Source: Streptomyces sp. JHA26 (GTDB lineage Bacteria > Actinomycetota > Actinomycetes > Streptomycetales > Streptomycetaceae). From it: a DNA stretch of 64,000 bases. The notes beneath the pieces were generated by a model. It ran no database searches and was not told where the DNA came from. It saw only the letters and a program-made list of their open reading frames with translations. The position numbers and the translations under genes were made by a program. The stretch spans positions 31,342-95,341 of the forward strand of contig NZ_BDJC01000027.1 in assembly GCF_002005565.1 (NCBI RefSeq), in the 5' to 3' direction. Positions 48,039 to 55,464 of this stretch are shown piece by piece. Within the stretch, counting starts at the first letter, position 1, and each line of letters opens with the position of its first letter.

Positions 48039-48068
48039 ATGCTAGGCGCATCATCCGGCCACGGCTAA
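48039..48068 (-). promoter_or_regulatory. promoter of the DUF47-pit operon
   Basis: On the minus strand TTAGCC (48063-48068) and TAGCAT (48039-48044) are separated by 18 bases, a normal sigma-HrdB-like spacing, with transcription starting some 30 bases before the gene. No convincing 11-bp PHO repeats were found here. Confidence 0.5.
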
Positions 48069-48177
48069 CGGGCCGTCCCCCAGTGTCGCCCATGAGGCAG
48101 AGTGATGAGCAGGGGGGCGACCGGGGACGGTGCCCCGCGCCGGTTCCACGGCACCCCTACCCCGGAAAATTCGGTAC

Positions 48178-48200
48178 CATATACCCACCAGGGGTATATG
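48178..48200. promoter_or_regulatory. CsoR operator
   Basis: CATATACCC-ACCAG-GGGTATATG is a perfect 9+5+9 inverted repeat, 28 bases before csoR. The TACCC-N5-GGGTA core is the known class of site for CsoR/RcnR repressors, so csoR is most likely autoregulated and derepressed by Cu(I). Confidence 0.88.
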
Positions 48201-48228
48201 TCGGCAATCTGCCCAACAGGAGGACGCG

Positions 48229-48606
48229 ATGACGACCACCGAGGCCGGCGCAGGCGCGCCCTCCCCCACCGTGGACGCGGTGGAGACGGACGGGACGGAC
48301 GTCGTCACGGACCACGACCGCGGTGTGCACGGGTACCACAAGCAGAAGGACGAACACCTCAAGCGCCTGCGCCGCATCGAGGGCCAGATCCGCGGCCTGC
48401 AGCGCATGGTCGACGAGGACGTCTACTGCATCGACATACTCACCCAGGTCTCCGCCTCCACCAAGGCCCTGCAGTCCTTCGCCCTGCAGCTCCTCGAGGA
48501 GCACCTGCGCCACTGCGTGGCGGACGCGGCCCTCAAGGGCGGCTCCGAGATCGACGCGAAGGTGGAGGAGGCGACGAAGGCGATCGGCCGCCTGCTGCGC
48601 ACCTGA
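48229..48606 (+). CDS. csoR: copper-sensing repressor CsoR
   Basis: 125 residues. The CsoR four-helix fold follows a ~35-residue disordered start. Copper ligands Cys67, His92 and Cys96 are in place, with the same spacing as Cys36, His61 and Cys65 of M. tuberculosis CsoR. Apo protein binds DNA; Cu(I) releases it. ATG 48229 follows AGGAGGA. The regulated copper exporter genes are not in the window, so the operator seen here is for csoR itself. Confidence 0.94.
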   Translation: MTTTEAGAGAPSPTVDAVETDGTDVVTDHDRGVHGYHKQKDEHLKRLRRIEGQIRGLQRMVDEDVYCIDILTQVSASTKALQSFALQLLEEHLRHCVADAALKGGSEIDAKVEEATKAIGRLLRT

Positions 48607-48620
48607 ACCGGCGGCCCCGC

Positions 48621-48800
48621 CTACCGGTCGGCGCCGGGGCCGCGCTCCTCGGCCACCCTCAGCACCTCGTCGATGCTCTCCAGGCTGAGCCGCTCCCGGG
48701 CGGCCGAGGCCGCGATGATCAGCTCCCCGCACAGCTCTATCTCGGCGAGCGCCACGTGGTCCTGAACTGCCGTACCGCCGACCGGAGCCACGTGCGTCAC
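48621..48800 (-). CDS. 59-aa helical small protein
   Basis: GTG 48800 opens a 59-codon frame ending at 48621-48623. The product (QDHVALAEIELCGELIIAASAARERLSLESIDEVL) is a conserved-looking two-helix protein with one Cys, GC3-rich and coding-like throughout. A minus-strand TACTCT box lies about 30 bases upstream. It is short for gene finders. It ends 14 bases from csoR's stop, tail to tail. Function unknown. Confidence 0.7.
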   Translation of the reverse strand: MTHVAPVGGTAVQDHVALAEIELCGELIIAASAARERLSLESIDEVLRVAEERGPGADR

Positions 48801-48868
48801 CTCGTCTCTGCCGTCACCGGCTTCCTAGAGTAGGGAGCGGCCCGCACACCGCGCATGGCACGGAAGGG

Positions 48869-49756
48869 CTAGTTCTTGCCGTCCGCGCCTTCGCCCGCCG
48901 CCTCTTCCGGCCCCGCGGCGATCTTCCCCGCGTAGATGTCGTCCTCCTCCGGCAGCCGGACGCGCGCGACGGCGCCGAAGTCGTAGAGCAGCGTCGTCGA
49001 GGCGACGGCCACGGTGTCCCCGCCCCGCCCGTTGGCGAAGCTGAACCGGTGCCGGACCTTGCGGATGCGGCCCGCGTCGTCGAGGTAGGCGTCGAACGGC
49101 ACCTCGGCGGTGGCGAACCCCTCGGCCGCCGCGGACAGCGCCGCCCTGTTGCCGTACGAGGCCTCCCGCGCCGCCCGGGCGAGGTCGGCGGTCCCCCGGT
49201 AGTGCCGCACCGCGGTCCCCGCCACCTCGGCGCGCCCCACGTACGTCGCCGTCCGCGTGCCCCGCAGCACCTCGGCGGCGGCGAGCGGGTCCGTCGCCCC
49301 GCCGGTCACCAGGTTCCCGTCGGAGAGCGTGGCGGTCGCCACCCTCACCCACTTGTCGTCGGGCACACCGGCGCCCCGGTTCTTCATGAACAGGGCACCC
49401 GGCGCCAGCAGCTCGGTGATCGGCCGGTGTCCGCTCGTGCCCGCCGGGTCCTGCGGCAGCCTCACCTTCAGCCTGCCGCGCCGCTCCCGGAAGTCGTAGA
49501 CACCCTCGCCGCGGATGGTCACCCGCGTCCCGCCACTGGCCATCTCCATGGCCGTGCGGGCCCTGGAACTGCCGGCGGCCACCAGACGGTCCGCGGCCCG
49601 GTGCAGCACGCGGACCGGGTCACCGGAGCGGGGGTCCTGCGCGGCGGTTCCCTGGCCGGAGCACCCGGTCGCGGCCAGCCCCACACCGACCACGGCCCCG
49701 ACGACGGAGGCCGTCCCCGGCTTCCTGCCCCGCCGCTCCCTCTCCCGTCCGACCAT
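48869..49756 (-). CDS. putative lipoprotein, LppX/LolA-like
   Basis: 295 residues from ATG 49756 (a GTG two codons earlier is also possible). Signal peptide with lipobox AATGC at Cys32. The mature part (TAMEMASGGTRVTIRGEGVYDFRERRGRLKVRLP ... MKNRGAGVPDDKWVRV ... VPFDAYLDDAGRIRKVRHRF) looks like the half-barrel of LolA/LppX/LprG carriers that move lipids across the wall. Anchored outside the membrane. Substrate unknown. Confidence 0.78.
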   Translation of the reverse strand: MVGRERERRGRKPGTASVVGAVVGVGLAATGCSGQGTAAQDPRSGDPVRVLHRAADRLVAAGSSRARTAMEMASGGTRVTIRGEGVYDFRERRGRLKVRLPQDPAGTSGHRPITELLAPGALFMKNRGAGVPDDKWVRVATATLSDGNLVTGGATDPLAAAEVLRGTRTATYVGRAEVAGTAVRHYRGTADLARAAREASYGNRAALSAAAEGFATAEVPFDAYLDDAGRIRKVRHRFSFANGRGGDTVAVASTTLLYDFGAVARVRLPEEDDIYAGKIAAGPEEAAGEGADGKN

Positions 49757-49834
49757 CGCCACCTACCCCAGCCGACACGGCCCTCCCGGACCCCCTGTCG
49801 TCCCGGCTAACGACGGGCAGGCGACCCCGGTAAC

Positions 49835-50017
49835 GTGGTGGCCGTGGCTCAGCAGGACGCTCGTGAAGCTCCCGAGGACATTCCGGAACACCGCACCAGC
49901 ACGGTCGAACAGGGTGCCTTCTGCACGGCCCGCTGCACCTGCGGCTGGCGGGGCCCGGCCCGCAGAGCCAGAAGCCAGGCCCGCACGGACGCCCAAACCC
50001 ACCTGCCTCCCACGTAA
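49835..50017 (+). CDS. 60-aa Cys-rich small protein
   Basis: 60 residues: an acidic N-terminal half, then GAFCTARCTCGWRGPARRARSQARTDAQTH. Three Cys (C-x3-C-x-C) near basic residues could make a small metal site. The start is GTG 49835 or GTG 49841. Similar short proteins occur beside this lipoprotein type in Streptomyces from memory. Function unknown; may bind nucleic acid. Confidence 0.65.
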   Translation: MVAVAQQDAREAPEDIPEHRTSTVEQGAFCTARCTCGWRGPARRARSQARTDAQTHLPPT

Positions 50018-50152
50018 GCCGCGTGGCCGCCACCCACTCGACGCCCCGTCACCGCGCCCACCAGTCCGGACACCCGGCCGGCCCAGCCCGTGGAACCCCC
50101 ACCCCCACCACCCCGTCTCCCTCCCAGAACCCCACGGGACCCGGAGACGCAG

Positions 50153-51748
50153 ATGAACCGGCGCACCTTCCTGAGCGGCACCACGACCACCGCCCTCACC
50201 CTCACCCTCACCACCACCGCGACGGCCTGCACGGGCACACCCCCCGGCACCCCCTCCGGCGCGGACAAGAACCCCGCCCCCACCCGAACCCCCCGCCCCA
50301 CCCCCACAGCCACCTCCACCAGGCCGGCCACCGCCCCCACCCCCGCCGCCTGGACCGCCCTGGCGAAATCCCTGGACGGCACCCTCCTCCGCCCCGGCGA
50401 CCGGCCCTGGCGCACAGCCCACCAGCTCTACAACACCCGTTTCGACACCCTCCGCCCCGCCGCCGTCGCCTACGTCGCCCACCCCGACGACATCCGCACC
50501 GTCCTCTCCTACGCCCGGGCCCACCGCGTCCCCGTCGCGATCCGCAACGGCGGCCACTCCTACGCCGGCTGGTCCTCCGGCGACGGCCGCCTGATCATCG
50601 ACGTGTCGGCACTGAACCGCATCCGGACGAGCGGCACCGAGGCCACCGTCGGCGCCGGCGCCAAGCTGATCGACGTCTACCGTGCCCTGGCCGCCAAGGG
50701 CGTCACCGTCCCGGCCGGCTCCTGCCCCAGCGTCGGCATCTCCGGCCTCACCCTCGGCGGCGGCCACGGCGTCGTCTCCCGCGCCTACGGCCTCACCTGC
50801 GACAGCCTCACCCGGGCCACCCTGATCACGGCGGACGGCAAGCAGATCACCGCCGACGCCACCGAGCACAAGGACCTGTTCTGGGCCCTGCGCGGCGCCG
50901 GCAACGGCAACTTCGGCATCGTGACGGAACTCCGCTTCCGCACCCGCCCCGCACCGCAGGCCGTATCGGCGTACCTGACCTGGCCCTGGGCGAGGGCCGC
51001 CGCGGTCGTCCGCGCCTGGCAGGAGTGGGGCCCGGGCCAGCCCGACGAGATCTGGTCGTCCCTCCACCTGGAGGCCGGGCCCCGCGGCACCCCGACCGTG
51101 TCGGTCGCCGCCTTCTCCCTCGGTACCTACGGCGAGCTGCAGAACGCGGTCGACCGCCTCGCCGCCCGCATCGGCGCCCCGGCGAGCGGCGTTTCCCTCA
51201 AGCGCCGTTCGTACGAGGCGTCGATGGAGGTGTACGCCGGCTGCTCGTCGTTCGCCACGGACGCCCGGTGCCATCTCCCCGGCACCACGCCCGGCCGGTC
51301 ACCGCAGGGCGTGCTGAAGCGCGAGACGTACGCGGCCCGCTCGGACTTCTACGACCGTTCCCTGCCGTCCGCCGGCATCCGGGCCCTGCTGTCCCAGGTC
51401 CGCTCGGTGCGCGGCGGCACCGGAAGCATCGCGTTCACGGCGCTCGGCGGCGCGGTGAACCGCGTCGCCCCGACGGCCACCGCGTTCGTGCACCGCCGCT
51501 CCCGGATGCTGGCCCAGTACCTCGTCTCGTGGCGGCCGGGCGCGAGCGACGCGGCGGCCCGGTCCTGGCTGGCGTCCGCACACGGTGCCATGCGCCCCTA
51601 CGCCTCGGGCGCCGCGTACCAGAACTACACGGACCCGGCCCTGAAGGACTGGCGGCGGGCCTACTACGGAGACGCGGCCCCGCGCCTGGCGAAACTGAAG
51701 AGCCAGTACGACCCGGACCGTGTCTTCACCTTCCCCCAGGCCCTGTAG
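50153..51748 (+). CDS. secreted FAD-dependent oxidoreductase, berberine-bridge type
   Basis: 531 residues. The N-terminus MNRRTFLSG... is a Tat-like signal with a possible lipid-Cys (TATAC). A Pro/Thr linker follows, then a PCMH FAD domain and a C-terminal BBE segment (YQNYTDPALKDWRRAYYG...YDPDRVFTFPQAL). Both covalent flavin attachment residues are present: His135 in NGGHSYAGW and Cys191 in GSCPSVGISGLTLGGGHG, the bicovalent arrangement that gives a high redox potential. It oxidises a sugar or alkaloid-like alcohol with O2; substrate unknown. ATG follows GGAGA. Tail to tail with the PAP2 gene, 2 bases apart. Confidence 0.88.
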   Translation: MNRRTFLSGTTTTALTLTLTTTATACTGTPPGTPSGADKNPAPTRTPRPTPTATSTRPATAPTPAAWTALAKSLDGTLLRPGDRPWRTAHQLYNTRFDTLRPAAVAYVAHPDDIRTVLSYARAHRVPVAIRNGGHSYAGWSSGDGRLIIDVSALNRIRTSGTEATVGAGAKLIDVYRALAAKGVTVPAGSCPSVGISGLTLGGGHGVVSRAYGLTCDSLTRATLITADGKQITADATEHKDLFWALRGAGNGNFGIVTELRFRTRPAPQAVSAYLTWPWARAAAVVRAWQEWGPGQPDEIWSSLHLEAGPRGTPTVSVAAFSLGTYGELQNAVDRLAARIGAPASGVSLKRRSYEASMEVYAGCSSFATDARCHLPGTTPGRSPQGVLKRETYAARSDFYDRSLPSAGIRALLSQVRSVRGGTGSIAFTALGGAVNRVAPTATAFVHRRSRMLAQYLVSWRPGASDAAARSWLASAHGAMRPYASGAAYQNYTDPALKDWRRAYYGDAAPRLAKLKSQYDPDRVFTFPQAL

Positions 51749-51750
51749 GC

Positions 51751-52458
51751 CTAGGCGGCGAGGTCCCGCTCCTCCGCCCCGGCGTTCTCCTGCCGGGCCC
51801 CCGGGATCACGGCGTCCCGCCCCTCCTCGGCTCGCCCCCGCGCGCTGACCAGCCAACCCGCCCGCGGCGACCGCTCGACGGCCTTGACCAGCGGCGTCAG
51901 CAGGGCCATGGCGACCGGCGACAGCAGCAGCGCGACGGCCGTGCCGAGGGCGAAGCCGCCGATGACGTCCGTCGGATAGTGCACGCCCATGTAGACCCGG
52001 GCGAAGCCGCCGAACAGGGCCAACACGATCGCTCCGATCCCGAACTTCCGGTTGGCGACGAACAACGCGACGGCCAGTGCCATGACGAGCGTCGCGTGGT
52101 CGCTCACGAAGGAGAAGTCGTCCTTGCCGGAGACGAGCACTTCCAGCCCGTCGTGGTCCTTGAACGGCCGGGGCCGCTCCACGAAGCCCCGTATCGGCAC
52201 GTTGACGAGTACGGCGATGCCGGCCGCCAGCGGCGCCCACACCAGCGCGGCCACGGACGAGGCCGCGTCCGCGCCGCCCCGCCGTCGCACGCCCCACCAG
52301 CACCACAGCACCAGCAGCACGATCGCGAACAGCAGTCCGTACTCACCCACGAACTCCATGACCCGGTCGAACCAGTGCGGCGCGTCCTTGGCGAGTCCGT
52401 TGATGTCGTAGAGCAGCTCGACGTCGGGGTTCGACCCGGATTCGGCGAGTCCAGCCAT
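51751..52458 (-). CDS. PAP2-family membrane phosphatase
   Basis: 235 residues with five to six membrane helices. Catalytic motifs: VERPRPFKD, SFVSDHATL (the usual PSGH is replaced by VSDH) and RVYMGVHYPTDVIGG. Matches undecaprenyl-diphosphate phosphatase (BcrC-like) or phosphatidic acid phosphatase; lipid-carrier recycling is probable. ATG 52458 after GAAGGGG. The C-terminal 40 residues are a charged cytoplasmic tail. Confidence 0.85.
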   Translation of the reverse strand: MAGLAESGSNPDVELLYDINGLAKDAPHWFDRVMEFVGEYGLLFAIVLLVLWCWWGVRRRGGADAASSVAALVWAPLAAGIAVLVNVPIRGFVERPRPFKDHDGLEVLVSGKDDFSFVSDHATLVMALAVALFVANRKFGIGAIVLALFGGFARVYMGVHYPTDVIGGFALGTAVALLLSPVAMALLTPLVKAVERSPRAGWLVSARGRAEEGRDAVIPGARQENAGAEERDLAA

Positions 52459-52682
52459 GTTGCAGCGGCCCCTTCGTCATGTTCTCCGGCGCACCTTGCG
52501 CTCGGCTCTCCTGCCACCCCCGTGGTCGTAGATCCGTCGGCTCTTCTCCCGTGCCGCACACCTACACGACAACAGGAACGCACGGTCCCCGTTGATACGT
52601 TCCACACTCCACCGAATGATCACGCAGACGTTATCGAAGAGAGACTCGTCATCGCAGCTCAGGGGATGGGTTCACACGCGGT

Positions 52683-53702
52683 TCACAGCCTCGTGGGCAA
52701 TGCTTTCGCGCCATCCTCGGTCACCCGCGTGGCCCCGAAGTAGTCGGGCGTGTCGATCCGGTCGAACCGGATCACGGCCCCCGACCGCGGCGCGTCGATC
52801 ATGTACCCGCCACCGACGTAGATCCCCACGTGCCGGATGGCCCGGGAGTTGGTCAGGTCGTCGGAGAAGAACACCAGGTCCCCCGGCAGCAGTTCGTCCC
52901 GCGCCGGATGCGCCCCCGCGTTGTACTGGTCGTTGGCGACCCGGGGCAGCTTGATCCCGACACTCTCGTACGCGGCCTTGGTCAGCCCCGAGCAGTCGAA
53001 CCGCCCTCCCTGCGCGGCGGTCCCGTTCCCACCCCACAGGTAGGGCGTCCCCAGCTTCTTCTGCGCGTACGCGATGGCCCCGGCGGCCTGCTCGGAGGGA
53101 TCGACCCGCGTGGTGGGCGCGGCGAAGCTCTTCTCCAGCGTCGTGATCACCTTGACGTAGTTCCGGGTCTCCTCGTACGGCGGCACCCCCTGGTACTTGA
53201 TGACCGCGTAGGCGCCCGCGTTGTAGGAGGCCAGCATGTTTTCGGTCGCGTTCCCGGGCACGTCCTTCACGTACGACGCGAGGGAGCAGTCGTACGAGGC
53301 CGCCGACGGGATCGCGTCCGCCGGATCCCACACGTCCCGGTCGCCGTCGCCGTCCCCGTCGATGCCGTGCGTGGCCCACGTCCCGGGGATGAACTGCGCT
53401 ATCCCCTGCGCCGCCGCCGCGCTCCGCGCCCTGGGGTTGAAGCCGCTCTCCTGGTAGAGCTGGGCGGCGAGCAACGCGGGGTTGATGGCGGGGCACAGAT
53501 TGCCCCACTTCTGCACGAGCCCCTGGTACGCCGCGGGCACGGTCCCCTTGGCCAGCTTCCTGGCCCCGCCGCCCGCACCGCCCGCGAGGTTCCCGGCGAC
53601 GACGTAGACCCCGACGACCAGCAGCATCACGAAGCCGACGCCCAGCGCGACTGCGGCGCCCCCGATGAACCACACTTTGCGCACGGCCCAACCCTTCCCC
53701 AT
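52683..53702 (-). CDS. SLT lytic transglycosylase fused to NlpC/P60 peptidase
   Basis: 339 residues. N-terminal membrane anchor (about 9-37), then a soluble lytic transglycosylase domain (about 60-185) with catalytic Glu in LYQESGFNP and AQGIAQFIPGTW, then an NlpC/P60 domain (about 215-335) with catalytic Cys in FDCSGLTKAAY and His in IRHVGIYVG. Such double-cutting enzymes open the wall for type IV secretion/conjugation channels (VirB1-like, TcpG/CwlT). Divergent from the T4SS-like operon, which supports that role. Start may be ATG 53702 or GTG 53684 (strong GGGAAGGG between). Confidence 0.9.
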   Translation of the reverse strand: MGKGWAVRKVWFIGGAAVALGVGFVMLLVVGVYVVAGNLAGGAGGGARKLAKGTVPAAYQGLVQKWGNLCPAINPALLAAQLYQESGFNPRARSAAAAQGIAQFIPGTWATHGIDGDGDGDRDVWDPADAIPSAASYDCSLASYVKDVPGNATENMLASYNAGAYAVIKYQGVPPYEETRNYVKVITTLEKSFAAPTTRVDPSEQAAGAIAYAQKKLGTPYLWGGNGTAAQGGRFDCSGLTKAAYESVGIKLPRVANDQYNAGAHPARDELLPGDLVFFSDDLTNSRAIRHVGIYVGGGYMIDAPRSGAVIRFDRIDTPDYFGATRVTEDGAKALPTRL

Positions 53703-53800
53703 CCAGCCGCTTCCCAGGCCACGTCCGGCGAACACGACGCCGTCCCAGGATGGACCCGCCGACGCCCGCCGCACGGCAAGTCCGCCGAGAAGTCCATCCA

Positions 53801-53815
53801 GTGACGTTCCGTCAC
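53801..53815. promoter_or_regulatory. GTGACG palindrome, candidate operator
   Basis: GTGACG-TTC-CGTCAC, 6+3+6 perfect inverted repeat about 100 bases before the SLT-NlpC/P60 start. With the GTGAC direct repeats 90 bases further on, it suggests a dedicated regulator of the divergent locus. Confidence 0.5.
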
Positions 53816-53935
53816 CAGTGTGAGGGCAGAAGCACGGCAGTGGCCAACGACGGACCGCACGGCACGTTGCGGACCCACCTCATTGCCCAGCGTGACACGC
53901 CGTGATACACAGAGTGACGATACAAATCTTTGCAT

Positions 53936-53976
53936 ACCGGTCCGCGCCACCACACGAGGGAACGGCGCGGACCGGT
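53936..53976 (+). promoter_or_regulatory. 13-bp inverted repeat in the T4SS-like operon leader
   Basis: ACCGGTCCGCGCC (53936-53948) and GGCGCGGACCGGT (53964-53976) are perfectly complementary around 15 bases. It could be a long RNA hairpin in the 5' UTR, or a terminator for transcripts crossing from the hydrolase side. Confidence 0.5.
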
Positions 53977-54114
53977 GGCAAGCTGTTCGTACGAAACCCG
54001 CCAATCAATGACGCCAAGTCGACATACGACAGCGGCATTGTCGGCGACAATGAGGCCTGACCTCTGCACGAACGCAGGGGGCGCGGAACTACCCAAACAG
54101 GGGCGGTGACTTAC

Positions 54115-54423
54115 ATGCTCTTTGCGGCCGACGAGGGAGACATCAACACCATCATCGGGGGGATCGCTCCGGACTGGGGCCCCTTCGGCAGCCTGGGCAA
54201 CGAGGCCAAGGTGATGATCGAGGTGGTGATGGCCGTCGCCATCCTGCTCTGCCTCGGCATCGCCATCTGGGGCGCCGCCAAACAGCGCATCGGCGCCACG
54301 GCGCTCCGCGACACCTTCAGCGCCGAACAGGGCAAGGGCCTCATCATCGCGGGTCTGACGGGCGTGTTCATCATCGGCTCGCTCGGCACGCTCTTCACCA
54401 TCGTGTACGGCATGGCCGTGTAG
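54115..54423 (+). CDS. VirB2-like small membrane protein
   Basis: 102 residues from ATG 54115 (GGGGCGG 8 nt upstream; a GTG three codons earlier is possible). Two hydrophobic helices (about 32-52 and 75-98) joined by a short basic-acidic loop AAKQRIGATALRDTFSAEQGKG, and a short polar N-terminus. Length and topology match the pilin-type VirB2/TrbC-like proteins of type IV secretion systems. First gene of a seven-gene operon. Confidence 0.75.
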   Translation: MLFAADEGDINTIIGGIAPDWGPFGSLGNEAKVMIEVVMAVAILLCLGIAIWGAAKQRIGATALRDTFSAEQGKGLIIAGLTGVFIIGSLGTLFTIVYGMAV

Positions 54424-54517
54424 GCGGGCGCGCGGTCCCATCGGCCCCGCCGGGCGCGCCCGGTCCCCTCCATCCCACCCGCCCGTCGTGCCCACCGGCT
54501 GAGGTTGCGTTTCCCTG

Positions 54518-54631
54518 ATGTCCAGTCACCACACCGCATCCGAGCGGGAGCCAGCACCGCTACCGTCATACTTCTACGGCATGGGGTACGAGGTGTTCCC
54601 GCACGACGTCGAGGGGGCGTACGCGGCATGA
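54518..54631 (+). CDS. 37-aa peptide coupled to the VirB8-like gene
   Basis: ATG 54518 opens a 37-codon frame whose TGA overlaps the next gene's ATG as ATGA. The second half (PLPSYFYGMGYEVFPHDVEGAYAA) is aromatic-rich and uses G/C-ending codons; the ribosome site is weak. The perfect overlap argues for a real, co-translated gene. No similarity recognised. Confidence 0.55.
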   Translation: MSSHHTASEREPAPLPSYFYGMGYEVFPHDVEGAYAA

Positions 54632-55464
54632 GTCTCGGAGACGACCACCAGTCCTCCGGCGGTTACGGCGGCACGGGCCAGACGCGGACGCGGCTGCCCG
54701 ACCACGGCGGCGACACGTACGGAGGCGCCCGCCGCGGCGGGCGTTCGTCCTCGCGCAGCCTGGTCACCGTGGTCGGCGTGGTCGTCCTCCTGATCGCCGC
54801 GATCGCCTTCGCGAACCGTGGAGGAGACGATTCCGCAACGTCCGGCGAGGCGGCGACCGGTGACAAGCCGAAGACCTCGGCGACGGCGCCGTCCGGCGAA
54901 CAGCCGGTGGACACGAAGACAGCCGGCATCCCCTCGGGCTTCACCCACGACCAGCAGGGGGCACAGAGCGCGGCGGCGAACTATGCGGTGGCGCTTGTAT
55001 CGGCCGACATCCTCAAGCCCGCCCGGCGGGCCGAGATGATCCAGCAGGTCTTCGTAGCCGACAAGCAGGCTGCCCTCTCGGACAAGTTCGCCAAGGCCTA
55101 TACGAAGGAATTCCTCAGAGACATCGGTCTCGATCAGAACGGCAACGCGACAGGTGGCAACACCTACGTCTCCCGCACCCTGCCCATCGGCACCAAGACC
55201 ACGAGCTACTCCGAAACCGCCGCATCCGTCGATGTCTGGTGCACCGGAGTCTTCGGAACGGCGGGAGCAGAGTCGACCAACCCGGTGAGCAGTGACTGGT
55301 TCACCATGACGCTTCAGCTGCGCTGGGCGAACGGCGACTGGAAGGTCGACAGCTTCTCCCAGCAGGATGGCCCCGCTCCCATTCCCGGAGACAACAAGGC
55401 TTCTAGCGCCGACGAGATGGCCAAGGCCGTCCAAGAGTACGGAGGGTTCACGTATGCCCGGTAG
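54628..55464 (+). CDS. VirB8-like single-span membrane protein
   Basis: 278 residues. Disordered Gly/Arg/Ser cytoplasmic part (1-45), one membrane span (about 46-66: SLVTVVGVVVLLIAAIAFA), a Ser/Thr/Pro linker, and an extracytoplasmic domain (about 105-270) with an NTF2-like pattern (AANYAVALVSADILKPARRAEMIQQV ... DWFTMTLQLRWANGDWKVDSF). That is the architecture of VirB8/TcpC scaffold proteins of Gram-positive T4SS. Identification rests on topology and fold pattern. Confidence 0.65.
   Translation: MSLGDDHQSSGGYGGTGQTRTRLPDHGGDTYGGARRGGRSSSRSLVTVVGVVVLLIAAIAFANRGGDDSATSGEAATGDKPKTSATAPSGEQPVDTKTAGIPSGFTHDQQGAQSAAANYAVALVSADILKPARRAEMIQQVFVADKQAALSDKFAKAYTKEFLRDIGLDQNGNATGGNTYVSRTLPIGTKTTSYSETAASVDVWCTGVFGTAGAESTNPVSSDWFTMTLQLRWANGDWKVDSFSQQDGPAPIPGDNKASSADEMAKAVQEYGGFTYAR

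Larger units (their letters stand above)
53703..54114. other. long divergent regulatory region of the T4SS-like locus
   Basis: 412 bases, AT-richer at 53880-54060. It contains a perfect GTGACG-TTC-CGTCAC palindrome (53801-53815), three GTGAC/GTGATAC direct repeats (53892, 53902, 53914), and a 13-bp inverted repeat ACCGGTCCGCGCC/GGCGCGGACCGGT at 53936-53948 and 53964-53976. No reading frame looks protein-coding. Promoters for both the hydrolase gene and the secretion operon should lie here. Confidence 0.6.

Noticed and set aside
48045..48130. PHO boxes before the DUF47-pit operon
   Set aside because: Two CTCAT motifs occur but 13 bases apart, not the 11-base register of PhoP repeats.
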